A stretch of 64,000 nt of DNA from Parasediminibacterium sp046546515. Its GTDB lineage: Bacteria > Bacteroidota > Bacteroidia > Chitinophagales > Chitinophagaceae. Positions 47,926 to 56,126 of this stretch are shown piece after piece. The notes under the pieces were generated by a model. It ran no database searches, was not told where the DNA came from, and worked only from the letters and a program-made list of their open reading frames with translations. A program made the position numbers and the translations under genes. The DNA lies in NCBI RefSeq assembly GCF_046546515.1, contig NZ_JBKHKJ010000010.1, positions 87,372 to 151,371 on the forward strand, in the 5' to 3' direction. How positions within the stretch are numbered: the first letter of the stretch is position 1; each line of letters begins with the position of its first letter.

Positions 47926-48103
47926 AGAAATTGGTTTGCGAAAATCATCCTGCTAAAAGCCTTTCAGGCTAAAGGCTTCCATCATTAAAATCATGCAAAT
48001 AGTTTTTATCAAATGCATGAATAGTTTTTAGAAATGAGTTTGTTCTAAGAAAGTTATTTTAAAATAGCTGCTAAACTATGTTTGAACCACTAAAAATAAA
48101 AAA

Positions 48104-48125
48104 GGGTTTCAATTGCTTGAAACCC
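48104..48125 (-). terminator. Terminator after the last tRNA-like copy
   Basis: GGGTTTCAA-ttgc-TTGAAACCC, read on the minus strand and followed by a U-rich run (plus-strand A-run 48093-48103). It closes the tRNA-Val array. Confidence 0.8.
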
Positions 48126-48139
48126 TTGCTATCATTGGG

Positions 48140-48217
48140 TGGGAGTTGACGGGTTCGAACCGCCGACCCTCCCGATTTGCAAATCGGGATGCCCTAAACC
48201 TGTTGGGTTAAAATATC
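48140..48217 (-). pseudogene. tRNA-Val-like pseudogene 4 (most downstream)
   Basis: The T-arm and 3' acceptor strand are identical to the intact tRNA-Val at 48900-48974, but the 5' acceptor strand is GATATTT instead of GGGAGTT and cannot pair. The anticodon arm is a perfect 18-bp palindrome CCCGATTTGCAAATCGGG, three bases longer in total than a normal arm. The length is 78 nt. It is probably not a working tRNA. Confidence 0.75.
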
Positions 48218-48238
48218 AGATGATTAATATAAAATGAA

Positions 48239-48263
48239 AAGCCCTCATGAATTATGAGGGCTT
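48239..48263 (-). terminator. Hairpin between pseudogenes 3 and 4
   Basis: AAGCCCTCAT/ATGAGGGCTT stem, identical to those at 48370-48394 and 48868-48892. Followed by TTCATTTTATATTAATC on the minus strand. Confidence 0.7.
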
Positions 48264-48270
48264 CTATCTG

Positions 48271-48348
48271 TGGGAGTTGACGGGTTCGAACCGCCGACCC
48301 TCCCGATTTGCAAATCGGGATGCCCTAAACCTGTTGGGTTAAAATATC
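48271..48348 (-). pseudogene. tRNA-Val-like pseudogene 3
   Basis: Same structure as pseudogene 4: intact 3' half, degenerate 5' acceptor strand, palindromic anticodon arm with TTTGCAAA in the loop. With its downstream hairpin it forms a ~131-bp unit repeated in tandem. Confidence 0.75.
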
Positions 48349-48369
48349 AGATGATTAGTATAATATGAA

Positions 48370-48394
48370 AAGCCCTCATGAATTATGAGGGCTT
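48370..48394 (-). terminator. Hairpin between pseudogenes 2 and 3
   Basis: AAGCCCTCAT/ATGAGGGCTT with a 5-nt loop, same as in the neighbouring units. Confidence 0.7.
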
Positions 48395-48401
48395 CTATCT
48401 G

Positions 48402-48478
48402 TGGGAGTTGACGGGTTCGAACCGCCGACCCTCCCGATTTGTAAATCGGGATGCCCTAAACCAACAGTGCTAAATCCC
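48402..48478 (-). pseudogene. tRNA-Val-like pseudogene 2, overlapping the GIY-YIG stop codon
   Basis: The only copy retaining a near-complete 5' acceptor strand (GGGA-TTTAGC, one base shorter than tRNA-Val) and a TAC anticodon triplet (CCCGATTTACAAATCGGG). The D-arm is broken (AGCAC against GGGC). The last codons and stop (ATT GGG ATT TAG) of the GIY-YIG gene are the first bases of this copy, so the gene is joined precisely to the tRNA-like sequence. Confidence 0.75.
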
Positions 48479-48721
48479 AATTAACTTTTCAATCATTTTC
48501 CTGCTTTTCCAACCTTTAATTTGTTGCTCCTTTGCAAATGCTTCCTCTTTTGTGCCAAATGCCTCTTTATACACAATTACCCAATCTTTATGCTTGCCTG
48601 TAAACCCCTTATGGTTAGTATTATGCTTCCTTAACCTTTCAGCCAAATCATCACCTGTGAAGCCAACGTAATACTTGTCGGCACTTATGGAATAAAGGAT
48701 ATAAGTATAGAAGGTAGGCAT
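48470..48721 (-). CDS. Small GIY-YIG nuclease (UPF0213-like)
   Basis: 83 aa from ATG 48721 (MPTFYTYILYS). A longer frame to 48748 is rejected because its first nine codons are the terminator of the preceding tRNA copy. Single GIY-YIG domain: YTYILYS and YYVGFTGD are the two strand motifs, LAERLRKHN holds the conserved Arg, and EEAFAKEQQIKGWK holds the metal-binding Glu. Such minimal nucleases cut DNA and are frequent in Bacteroidetes beside tRNA genes. Here the gene sits between two tRNA-Val-like copies and its stop codon is inside one of them, which suggests it belongs to an element that targets the tRNA gene. Cellular substrate unknown. Confidence 0.85.
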   Translation of the reverse strand: MPTFYTYILYSISADKYYVGFTGDDLAERLRKHNTNHKGFTGKHKDWVIVYKEAFGTKEEAFAKEQQIKGWKSRKMIEKLIGI

Positions 48722-48741
48722 AAATGGAATTAAATAAAAAA

Positions 48742-48762
48742 GCCCCAAAAATCATTTGGGGC
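48742..48762 (-). terminator. Terminator upstream of the GIY-YIG gene
   Basis: GCCCCAAA/TTTGGGGC stem followed by TTTTTTATTTA on the minus strand. It differs from the hairpins of the other units, so this unit has a different origin or was replaced. Confidence 0.8.
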
Positions 48763-48768
48763 AATCTG

Positions 48769-48846
48769 TGGGAGTTGACGGGTTCGAACCGCCGACCCTC
48801 CCGATTTGCAAATCGGGATGCCCTAACCCTGTTGGGCTAAAATATC
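48769..48846 (-). pseudogene. tRNA-Val-like pseudogene 1
   Basis: 3' half identical to tRNA-Val; D-arm GCCC..GGGC can pair, but the 5' acceptor strand is GATATTT and the anticodon arm is the 18-bp palindrome with TTTGCAAA. 78 nt; not a canonical tRNA. Confidence 0.75.
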
Positions 48847-48867
48847 AGATGATTAATATAAAATGAA

Positions 48868-48892
48868 AAGCCCTCATGAATTATGAGGGCTT
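48868..48892 (-). terminator. Terminator of tRNA-Val
   Basis: AAGCCCTCAT-gaatt-ATGAGGGCTT, followed by TTTCATTTTATA on the minus strand, 8 nt after the tRNA 3' end. Confidence 0.75.
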
Positions 48893-48899
48893 CTATCTG

Positions 48900-48974
48900 T
48901 GGGAGTTGACGGGTTCGAACCGCCGACCCTCTGCTTGTAAGGCAGATGCTCTAAACCAGCTGAGCTAAACTCCC
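48900..48974 (-). tRNA. tRNA-Val (anticodon TAC)
   Basis: 75 nt. Acceptor GGGAGTT/AACTCCC with discriminator A, D-arm AGCTCAGCTGGTTTAGAGC, anticodon arm TCTGC-CTTACAA-GCAGA, T-arm with GGTTCGAACCC. CCA is not encoded. A well-formed promoter lies just upstream (49007-49036). It is the only intact member of the array. Confidence 0.95.
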
Positions 48975-49006
48975 TTTTTTGAGTTGTTTTATTTGTTTTG
49001 GGAGTG

Positions 49007-49036
49007 CAAAAATAGGGGTAAAAAATTAACTGCCAA
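49007..49036 (-). promoter_or_regulatory. Promoter of tRNA-Val
   Basis: Minus-strand -7 box TATTTTTG (plus 49007-49014) and TTG (plus CAA 49034-49036) separated by 19 bp, the standard Bacteroidetes arrangement. Predicted start about 26 nt before the tRNA. Confidence 0.8.
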
Positions 49037-49058
49037 AAATATTTTCAAAAAAAAGAGA

Positions 49059-49973
49059 TTATTTTGCAAAGGGTATCATATAGGTAACGCCCTCTATGGC
49101 CAAGTCGCTATTTTCAAATACTTCTTTTACTTCCTCTAAAAAAACATCTATGTTTTCGTACTTGCTGCTGAAATGCCCAATTATCAACTTCCCTACGCCT
49201 GCTTCCAAGGCAATGGTAGCCGCCTGATGCGTGGTGGAATGAAAGCGCTTCTTGGCGTTTTCTGTCATGGTTTTAAGATAGGTGGTTTCATGGTATAGCA
49301 AATTCACCCCTTTTACATACCCAGCTATCTGGTGGTCATATAGCGTATCACCAGAATAAGCATAGCTGCGGCCAGCAGCGCTTGGCATAGTAACCCATTC
49401 GTTCTTTATAATATCGCCATCCTTGGTGGTATAGTCCTCTCCATCTTTTAACCTTTCATAAAAAATGGCTGGTATGGGGTATTTTAAGACTTCGAGTTTG
49501 TTTATTTTCCTCAATTTCCTTTTTTCCCTCACAATAAAGCCCTTGCACTCTACCCTGTGGTAGGTAGAAAAGCACTCCACTGTAAATTTTTTCTCGTCTA
49601 CCAGCAGCCCATCGCTTACTAAAGGCGAAAAATATAGGGGAAATGGCAGCATAGTATCGGCTGCTTTTAGCTGAAGGTCTATCATTTCCTTTAAAAGGGG
49701 CGGTCCAAACACGTGTAGGCTGTCTTCTCGGCCAATAAGTGCCAAACTGGCAATAAGGCCAATAAGCCCAAAATAATGGTCGCCATGCAGGTGGGAGATA
49801 AAAATGTACCTTATTTTGCTGCGTCGAATTTTGTACCTAGCCATCTGCATTTGGGTGCCTTCGCCACAATCAATTAGCAATAGCTGGTCATGTATGGTAA
49901 CTATCTGGGCAGTAGGATGCCTGTTATAGGCTGGTACGGCAGAGTTATTGCCTAAAATGGTTACTCCAAACAT
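49059..49973 (-). CDS. rnz: Ribonuclease Z
   Basis: 304 aa, normal short-form length. It trims the 3' trailer of pre-tRNAs in the cytoplasm. Metallo-beta-lactamase motif HLHGDH at 61-66, upstream LLLIDCGEGTQMQM, later YSGDT and the C-terminal IIGHFSSKY with a metal-binding His. Intact. Position directly upstream of the tRNA-Val array is functionally fitting, since that tRNA lacks an encoded CCA and needs 3' trimming, though the link may be chance. The STAS protein gene lies upstream in the same direction with a 152-bp gap. Confidence 0.95.
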   Translation of the reverse strand: MFGVTILGNNSAVPAYNRHPTAQIVTIHDQLLLIDCGEGTQMQMARYKIRRSKIRYIFISHLHGDHYFGLIGLIASLALIGREDSLHVFGPPLLKEMIDLQLKAADTMLPFPLYFSPLVSDGLLVDEKKFTVECFSTYHRVECKGFIVREKRKLRKINKLEVLKYPIPAIFYERLKDGEDYTTKDGDIIKNEWVTMPSAAGRSYAYSGDTLYDHQIAGYVKGVNLLYHETTYLKTMTENAKKRFHSTTHQAATIALEAGVGKLIIGHFSSKYENIDVFLEEVKEVFENSDLAIEGVTYMIPFAK

Positions 49974-50125
49974 GGGCTATCGAATTGTATTTTATAATTA
50001 TCTAATGGCAGCAACAGCAATATAGCTTTCATTTGCATCACTTGTATGTATCAGCGTACAAAAAAGTTGCAAATCACTTTATTTCAGTTAAAAACAATTA
50101 TTTTTAAGCTAAAAAGGCACATTTC

Positions 50126-50524
50126 TTACTCATTACTATCAAACAACATATCGTCGCCGTCAAGCAATTCCCTTTCTATTTCTTCCATTTGCACTATGTC
50201 CCACGCCTCGCTTTCGGTAGGTGTTTGGTTAATGATGTCGCCTAAGTCTTGTTCTTCAAAAACAGCATCAACGCTGGGTTGAATAGCACATAAAACAAAA
50301 CTTGCATTGCCCTCATAAAAGCTTTGCTGCAACAGGGCCAATGCTTGTGCTATAGAGCTGCTTATGGTAGTTACCTGCCCCATATCTAAAACTACATTCT
50401 TCACTTCCTGCTCCAAGTAAGTAAGGCAGGTATTTTTGAGTTCATCAGCCATCTTGTCATATATCTCTGGTTCCAGCAGGGTAATGACTGTAAATTTCTC
50501 CTTGGTATCAATTTTGAATTCCAT
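50126..50524 (-). CDS. STAS-domain protein (anti-sigma-factor antagonist-like)
   Basis: About 132 aa from ATG 50524 (MEFKIDTKEKFTVITL); an ATG 12 bp upstream is possible. The fold order matches STAS: a first strand with TVITLLEPEIY, KNVVLDMGQVTTISSSIAQALALL carrying the Ser-rich loop where partner kinases phosphorylate, and ASFVLCAIQPSV. A long acidic tail (ELLDGDDMLFDSNE) is unusual. It would act in a partner-switching pathway or general signalling; no kinase gene is adjacent. Divergent from clpC. Confidence 0.82.
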   Translation of the reverse strand: MEFKIDTKEKFTVITLLEPEIYDKMADELKNTCLTYLEQEVKNVVLDMGQVTTISSSIAQALALLQQSFYEGNASFVLCAIQPSVDAVFEEQDLGDIINQTPTESEAWDIVQMEEIERELLDGDDMLFDSNE

Positions 50525-50648
50525 AATTTTATACATTCAATTTCATACTTTTATATATTCGTACACATTAACACAGTGTGCATAAACAGGTATTAATTTC
50601 CTCAAAAATATTCGTTATAATTGTACTGTACGAACTTAATTTAATTAC

Positions 50649-53222
50649 ATGGATAATAACTTTTCAGCACAAGTAAAAGAGATTATTTCCTTTAGCAGGG
50701 AAGAAGCACTGCGCCTAGGCAACGACTTCATAGGAACGGAGCATTTGCTATTGGGTTTAATCAGGGACGGGGAAAATACGGCCATCAGGGTTTTGCAACG
50801 GCTGAACGTGGATTTGTACGAGCTGCGCAAAGAAATAGAACTGGCAGTAAAGGATAAAACCGGTAAGAATATTGCCAATATAAACAGCCTGCCTTTGACG
50901 AAGCAGGCCGAAAAAGTAATACGGGTAACCGTATTAGAGGCAAAGTCATTGAAAAGCCCCTTGGTTGAAACGGAGCATTTGATGCTGAGCATCTTGAAAA
51001 ACAAAGAGAATATAGCTACACAAATATTAAATCAATTTGACGTGGACTACGACATGTTTAAAAACGAAATAGGTATGGTAGGCAGTACAGCAACACCGAA
51101 AAGTGAATTCCCAGACGATCATGACGATGAGTTTGAGGACGAAAAAAGAGGCAGTGGCGGGTATCAACAACCCAAAGGCGGCCCTTCTACAGGCAAGCAA
51201 GCACCGGCAGCTAAAAGCAAAACACCTGTGCTAGACAATTTTGGCAGGGACATTACCAAAATGGCCGAGGCAGGCACCCTAGATCCCATTATAGGCCGTG
51301 AAAACGAAATAGAAAGGGTATCGCAGATACTTTCTAGGCGCAAGAAAAACAACCCCATATTAATAGGTGAGCCGGGCGTTGGCAAAACAGCCATTGTAGA
51401 AGGGCTTGCACTGCGAATTGTACAGCGGAAAGTGAGCCGTGTGCTATTTGACAAACGGGTAATTTCTCTTGATTTGGCTGCCCTTGTTGCTGGCACAAAA
51501 TATCGTGGCCAGTTTGAAGAGCGGATGAAAGCCATTATGAATGAGCTAGAAAAAAATAGGGACGTTATTCTATTTATTGATGAAATTCATACCATTGTGG
51601 GTGCAGGTGGCGCGAGCGGCAGCTTGGATGCCAGCAATATATTTAAACCTGCTTTAGCCCGTGGTGAGCTTCAATGCATTGGTGCTTCTACATTGGATGA
51701 ATACCGCCAGTATATTGAAAAAGATGGGGCATTAGATCGTCGTTTCCAGAAAGTATTGGTAGAGCCGCCAACCGTGGAAGAAACCATACAAATATTAACA
51801 AATATTAAAAGCAAGTACGAAGACTATCATAACGTAAATTATGATGAATTGGCTATTGAGGCTTGCGTAAAACTGAGCGACAGGTATATGACAGACCGTT
51901 TATTGCCCGACAAAGCAATAGATGTTCTAGACGAGGTAGGTGCTAGGGTGCATTTGAAAAACATCAATGTGCCACAGGAGATTATTGAACTGGAAAAGCA
52001 AATTGAAGAAGTAAAAACAGAAAAGAACAAAGTTGTAAAAAGCCAGCGTTTTGAAGAAGCTGCCAGCCTGCGCGACAAGGAAAAACGACTTGGGGAAGAA
52101 CTGGAAAGGGCAAAAAACACTTGGGAAGAAGACAGCAAGCACAAGCGCTACCCTATAACAGAAGATAATATTGCCGAAGTTATCAGCATGATGACAGGGA
52201 TACCTGTAAAACGTATGGTGCAGGCGGAAACAGAAAAGCTCCGCCGCATGAACGAAGATATGAGAGGAATGGTGATTGGTCAGGAAGATGCGATTAGCAA
52301 AGTAACAAAAGCGATACAGCGTAACAGGGTTGGTTTAAAAGACCCTAAAAAGCCGATAGGTAGCTTTATATTCCTCGGACCTACAGGTGTAGGTAAAACA
52401 GAATTGGCAAGGAGCCTTGCCCGCTATATGTTTGATAGTGAAGATGCCTTGATACGCATTGACATGAGCGAGTACATGGAAAAATTCACTGTGAGCCGTT
52501 TAATTGGTGCGCCTCCGGGATATGTGGGTTATGAAGAAGGTGGGCAATTAACTGAAAAGGTACGCCGCAAACCTTATTCTGTAATCTTGCTGGACGAGAT
52601 AGAAAAAGCACATCCAGATATTTACAATATCTTGCTTCAAGTATTGGATGATGGGCAACTGACAGACGGATTGGGGAGGAAGATTGACTTTAAGAACAGC
52701 CTTATTATTATGACTTCAAATATTGGGGTACGGCAATTGAAGGAATTTGGTGATGGCGTAGGCTTTGCCACGGCTACCCGTATGCAGAACCAAGAGGAGA
52801 ACAACAAAGCGGTGATTGAAAAGTCATTGAAAAAAACATTCTCACCCGAGTTTTTGAACAGGATAGACGATGTGGTTATATTCAATTCCCTAACCAAGGA
52901 AAATATTTTTGCAATTATTGACATAGTGATGAAAGGCGTTTACAAACGCTTGAGCAACATGGGCTATACCTTAGAAATAACCGACGAAGCAAAGGATTTT
53001 ATTGCTGAAAAGGGGTATGATGTAAACTTTGGCGCTAGGCCATTGCATCGTGCCATCCAAAAGCATTTGGAAGATCCATTGGCCGAGGAAATATTGAACA
53101 TGAATGTAAAAAATGGGGATACTTTACTGGCCATATTGGATAAAGAAACCAGTAAAATAAAGTTCGAGATAAAAAGCCCAGAAGCAGCCGCTGCAGAAAC
53201 AGAGGAAAATGCGAGTGTATAG
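50649..53222 (+). CDS. clpC: ATP-dependent Clp protease ATP-binding subunit ClpC
   Basis: 857 aa. N-terminal double Clp repeat (1-140), an acidic/glycine-rich linker (155-190), first AAA+ domain with Walker A GEPGVGKT (240-247), middle region with a UVR-like stretch (FEEAASLRDKEKRLGEEL), second AAA+ domain with GPTGVGKT and VILLDEIEKAHPDI, and a C-terminal D2-small domain. It unfolds proteins for ClpP in the cytoplasm. Complete and typical. Promoter-like TATAATTG lies upstream in the 112-bp divergent gap with the STAS gene. A bidirectional terminator follows. Confidence 0.96.
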   Translation: MDNNFSAQVKEIISFSREEALRLGNDFIGTEHLLLGLIRDGENTAIRVLQRLNVDLYELRKEIELAVKDKTGKNIANINSLPLTKQAEKVIRVTVLEAKSLKSPLVETEHLMLSILKNKENIATQILNQFDVDYDMFKNEIGMVGSTATPKSEFPDDHDDEFEDEKRGSGGYQQPKGGPSTGKQAPAAKSKTPVLDNFGRDITKMAEAGTLDPIIGRENEIERVSQILSRRKKNNPILIGEPGVGKTAIVEGLALRIVQRKVSRVLFDKRVISLDLAALVAGTKYRGQFEERMKAIMNELEKNRDVILFIDEIHTIVGAGGASGSLDASNIFKPALARGELQCIGASTLDEYRQYIEKDGALDRRFQKVLVEPPTVEETIQILTNIKSKYEDYHNVNYDELAIEACVKLSDRYMTDRLLPDKAIDVLDEVGARVHLKNINVPQEIIELEKQIEEVKTEKNKVVKSQRFEEAASLRDKEKRLGEELERAKNTWEEDSKHKRYPITEDNIAEVISMMTGIPVKRMVQAETEKLRRMNEDMRGMVIGQEDAISKVTKAIQRNRVGLKDPKKPIGSFIFLGPTGVGKTELARSLARYMFDSEDALIRIDMSEYMEKFTVSRLIGAPPGYVGYEEGGQLTEKVRRKPYSVILLDEIEKAHPDIYNILLQVLDDGQLTDGLGRKIDFKNSLIIMTSNIGVRQLKEFGDGVGFATATRMQNQEENNKAVIEKSLKKTFSPEFLNRIDDVVIFNSLTKENIFAIIDIVMKGVYKRLSNMGYTLEITDEAKDFIAEKGYDVNFGARPLHRAIQKHLEDPLAEEILNMNVKNGDTLLAILDKETSKIKFEIKSPEAAAAETEENASV

Positions 53223-53240
53223 ATAATCATTATTACCGAA

Positions 53241-53289
53241 TAAAATTAAAAAGCCCATGTTCACAGTGAACATGGGCTTTTTAATTTTA
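53241..53289. terminator. Bidirectional terminator between clpC and desaturase gene
   Basis: 23-bp perfect stem (TAAAATTAAAAAGCCCATGT and TCA on the left arm, its complement on the right) around CAG. A-run and T-run on both sides allow termination from either convergent gene. Confidence 0.9.
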
Positions 53290-53341
53290 TCAATGCGCTA
53301 TTTAATTCCTAAGCGGAAATCTATTTTTTACTCATCTTCAA

Positions 53342-54349
53342 TTAGAACGAAAACTGCTGTGGTGCTAACCAAGACAAGTTAATGTCGTCTGGCACTTTCA
53401 TTCTTTCAGCAATCCTCTTATAGCGGGCTGCTAAAGTGCAAAGGTATTCCTGAGCCTTGGAAGCACCATCTTTCAAGCCAGTTAAAGTTTCAATTTTCCA
53501 AAGCGCTACCAAATGTTCAATGATGCTGGCGTAATCCCAAGTAGTATAAACGCCAATTTTTTGTGTAATGGCAGAAAAATCAGCAAACAAATTAGGGTTC
53601 TTGCCACCATGATCCATTAATACTGCCGGCATAGTTATTTGCTTACGCATCATTTTATCAAAAGCTGCTAGGGCACCGTTGGGGTCTATTTCAAATATTT
53701 TAGACATAAATGCCTTGTATGCCTTTTCATGCCTTGCCTCATCTCCAGCAATTGTTTTACAAATCCTAGAAAGGTTATTGTCGCCTGCTTTGTCGGCTAA
53801 TTTGCCCGTGTTTACATGCGAAATTTTTGTAGCCCTTTCCTGAAAAGAGGTATAAACAATAGCCTGGTAAGGATCATTGTTTGTATTAGGGTTAAAGCCA
53901 TTGTAAATCAATCGGTGGATGGTTTGTTCTACCGCTTTCATATCGCACCTGCCAGATAAATAAAGGTATTTATTCAGCAAGTCACCATGGCGGTTTTCTT
54001 CGGCTGTCCATGCCCTAGACCATCTTACCCAACCATTTTCGCTGGTAAGTTCCCTTTCACTGTTTACAATAAGGTTAAAATAAGTTTGATAGCTAGGCAG
54101 TGCCTCCTCGGTAATCATGTTGCCAACCAAAGACGTAATAATAGAGTCGGGGATAGTAGCAGAACGTTCCCTCAATTTTATAATTTGGTCTATAGCATCT
54201 TCCTGCGTCAAATCGGGCAAAAAATCAGTTGGCTGCCAACACTCGTCTGGGTTTACAAGGTTTGTATTGATTGTTTCGGAAACAAACCCTTCAATCATCC
54301 CGATTACCTCCATATTTTTGGATATTTCGTTGCTCTCTGTCTGTTGCAT
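53342..54349 (-). CDS. Acyl-ACP desaturase (ferritin-like, soluble type)
   Basis: 335 aa. The di-iron motifs are visible: WTAEENRHGDLLN (EExxH) and CKTIAGDEARHEKAY (ExxH), with the first Glu of the site upstream in the helical bundle. Family members introduce a double bond into acyl chains bound to acyl carrier protein in the cytoplasm, adjusting membrane fluidity. Length fits. A single-gene unit: its promoter box lies 39 bp upstream and the terminator is shared with clpC. Confidence 0.9.
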   Translation of the reverse strand: MQQTESNEISKNMEVIGMIEGFVSETINTNLVNPDECWQPTDFLPDLTQEDAIDQIIKLRERSATIPDSIITSLVGNMITEEALPSYQTYFNLIVNSERELTSENGWVRWSRAWTAEENRHGDLLNKYLYLSGRCDMKAVEQTIHRLIYNGFNPNTNNDPYQAIVYTSFQERATKISHVNTGKLADKAGDNNLSRICKTIAGDEARHEKAYKAFMSKIFEIDPNGALAAFDKMMRKQITMPAVLMDHGGKNPNLFADFSAITQKIGVYTTWDYASIIEHLVALWKIETLTGLKDGASKAQEYLCTLAARYKRIAERMKVPDDINLSWLAPQQFSF

Positions 54350-54387
54350 TATTAAAGGTGTATTATAAAAAAATAAAATGGAAAATA

Positions 54388-54395
54388 CAAAGATA
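54388..54395 (-). promoter_or_regulatory. -7 promoter box of the desaturase gene
   Basis: Minus-strand TATCTTTG, a perfect TAnnTTTG, about 40 nt before the ATG. Confidence 0.65.
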
Positions 54396-54439
54396 GCTTA
54401 TTAAAAAGTACTTAATGCTAAATGTAAAATATTTAAACT

Positions 54440-56002
54440 TTATTGTTGATAAATTCTTTTTTTTCTGGCTAGGTATTTATCATGTATTACCTCGCTCATA
54501 GGCTTGTTATACACCTTGCTTTCTACCCATGAAATAATATCTAAATAAGCAAAAGCCCTCGTTTCAAAGCGGCTTTTTTCATATTGTTTTATGGTTTGCA
54601 GGAAAGCCTCAAACTCAGGTTTCATTTTCCTGGCCGATACATGGAACGAGCGCCGCAAAAATTTAAACATTTCTTCTTCTATCACGGTTAGGTTTTGCAT
54701 TTTGGCCATGAAACGGTACACCGATTTTATCAGGTACTCTATTATTTCATTATTCCCAAGCTCGTAGTGGGCCATCAGGTGCATAAGCCTCGCATAGCAC
54801 TGCAAGTCGTTCCTAAGCCCAACTTGGTCATTTATGATCTTTTGCAGGTAATCAATGCAAGTAGCATGGTCGCCATGACCAAAATAAAGCGTGGCAAATT
54901 TATAATTGAATACAAGTATGCGATGCCTGTCAACATACAAAGCATATTCTTCTAGTTGTTCTTCTATTTTTTTTATAAGGCACAAACCTTCACTAAAGGT
55001 ACCTAGCATCAGGTGCTGGTTTATTTTAGCACTATTGATGTATATAAAGGTGTGTATCCTGAAATTATCGTGCTGATTGGCAATTGGCGTAGCAGCAAAT
55101 GCCTGGAATTTTTTAAGGGTAATGTCAAATTTTTCAAAATTCCTAAGGTCAAAATGGGCATTTAGCAAGTTGTGCATACCTTTTATGTAATGCCCAATTT
55201 CCACGGCAATCATATCTTCTTCGGCATCAAACAAATCTATCCATTTCTGGCTGTAGCGGTAATACATCAAAAAATCTTGGCGTATAAAGGCATACCACAC
55301 ATAACTCTGATACAAATACAATTTTTCGTAAAACTCGGCATCTTCATCCAGCGGTTCCAGCAGGTTTTCCTTAAAAAAAAGCTTTACGTCTTTTTCATCC
55401 TCCACATTGCGGGCATGACCATTTTTCACATACCAGCCATATAGCAACAAAGCAAGGTTGGAAAGCTTCGTAACTTTTTCTATGTGGGTACATACTTCCA
55501 CGGCTTCCTCCGCAAGTAGTGCTGTTTTTTCCAGCGTGCTTCGGGTAATATGAAGTGTTTCAATTTTTTTCTCCAGCGCAATAACCTGCGTTAAAAAATT
55601 AAATTTATGGTTTGCCCTTGCTATTTCCTTAGCACGTTCCAAAATTTTAAGGCTTTGAAGCTTTAATCCTTTGTTGTACAAAATGCGTGCATGATCTAAC
55701 TGTTCATTCAGTTGTAAATCAACGTTTTCTGTGCTTTTCAATACCCGGAGGCTAGATAATATTTGTTTGTATAAATGCGTTTTTAAATTGGCAAGCTGGG
55801 GCTTTTCTATGGTGGGCAGCTTGCGCAGCAGCATTTTTTCGTCATAGTCGCCCAGTTTATCCAGCGCATCAAAAAGCTGGATGATTTTTAAGTCTTCCTT
55901 GGCAGAGCTTCGCTTCACATACAACTTAAAATGCCTCTTTTCAGACTTTTCAAGTGAGTGAATTAGCTGGTATAATATATCGGTTGAACGGTTGGACATC
56001 AT
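54440..56002 (-). CDS. Conserved helical protein, TPR-like, function unknown
   Basis: 520 aa, almost wholly helical, with no signal peptide or membrane segment. The N-terminal part (STDILYQLIHSLEKSEKRHF) and repeated helix pairs such as LDHARILYNKGLKLQSLKILERAKEIARA suggest TPR-like solenoid repeats. Recognisable only as a conserved Bacteroidetes type; I cannot give a role. It could be a scaffold or signalling protein. A second ATG follows the first directly. The gene is divergent from the tandem small RNAs. Confidence 0.75.
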   Translation of the reverse strand: MMSNRSTDILYQLIHSLEKSEKRHFKLYVKRSSAKEDLKIIQLFDALDKLGDYDEKMLLRKLPTIEKPQLANLKTHLYKQILSSLRVLKSTENVDLQLNEQLDHARILYNKGLKLQSLKILERAKEIARANHKFNFLTQVIALEKKIETLHITRSTLEKTALLAEEAVEVCTHIEKVTKLSNLALLLYGWYVKNGHARNVEDEKDVKLFFKENLLEPLDEDAEFYEKLYLYQSYVWYAFIRQDFLMYYRYSQKWIDLFDAEEDMIAVEIGHYIKGMHNLLNAHFDLRNFEKFDITLKKFQAFAATPIANQHDNFRIHTFIYINSAKINQHLMLGTFSEGLCLIKKIEEQLEEYALYVDRHRILVFNYKFATLYFGHGDHATCIDYLQKIINDQVGLRNDLQCYARLMHLMAHYELGNNEIIEYLIKSVYRFMAKMQNLTVIEEEMFKFLRRSFHVSARKMKPEFEAFLQTIKQYEKSRFETRAFAYLDIISWVESKVYNKPMSEVIHDKYLARKKRIYQQ

Positions 56003-56061
56003 TAAAAAAATTTCCTGAAAACCAATGGCCGCAAGGATTTTGTTTTAAAACATGCTTAATT

Positions 56062-56120
56062 GGCATCATTAAATGCAATGTAAGTTGTTTTTCAATACCT
56101 GCAAACACAGCTTACATTTG
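56062..56120 (+). promoter_or_regulatory. Promoter and upstream motif of small RNA copy 1
   Basis: GGCATCATTAA (56062-56072), TTG (56085-56087), then 25 bp, then -7 box TACATTTG (56113-56120) followed by TGTAACAA. The same elements at the same distances precede copy 3. Confidence 0.75.
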
Positions 56121-56126
56121 TGTAAC

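Noticed and set aside
47855..47956. 33-codon frame with CPSC (MDIVKNKQLFLVCPSCKR)
   Set aside because: Too short, single Cys pair, and located in the conserved tail of element B, whose counterpart in element C lacks an ATG and diverges. Possibly a remnant; not supported as a gene.
48140..48846. Functional tRNA-Cys or tRNA-Ala genes (loop contains TTTGCAAA)
   Set aside because: The anticodon arm is too long (6-bp stem with 8-nt loop) and three copies lack a pairing 5' acceptor strand; D and T arms derive from tRNA-Val.
56062..56080. Sigma-54 promoter (TGGCAtcattaaaTGCA) before small RNA copy 1
   Set aside because: The GG-to-GC spacing is 11 bp and not preserved in copy 3; the shared TAnnTTTG box explains all three copies better.
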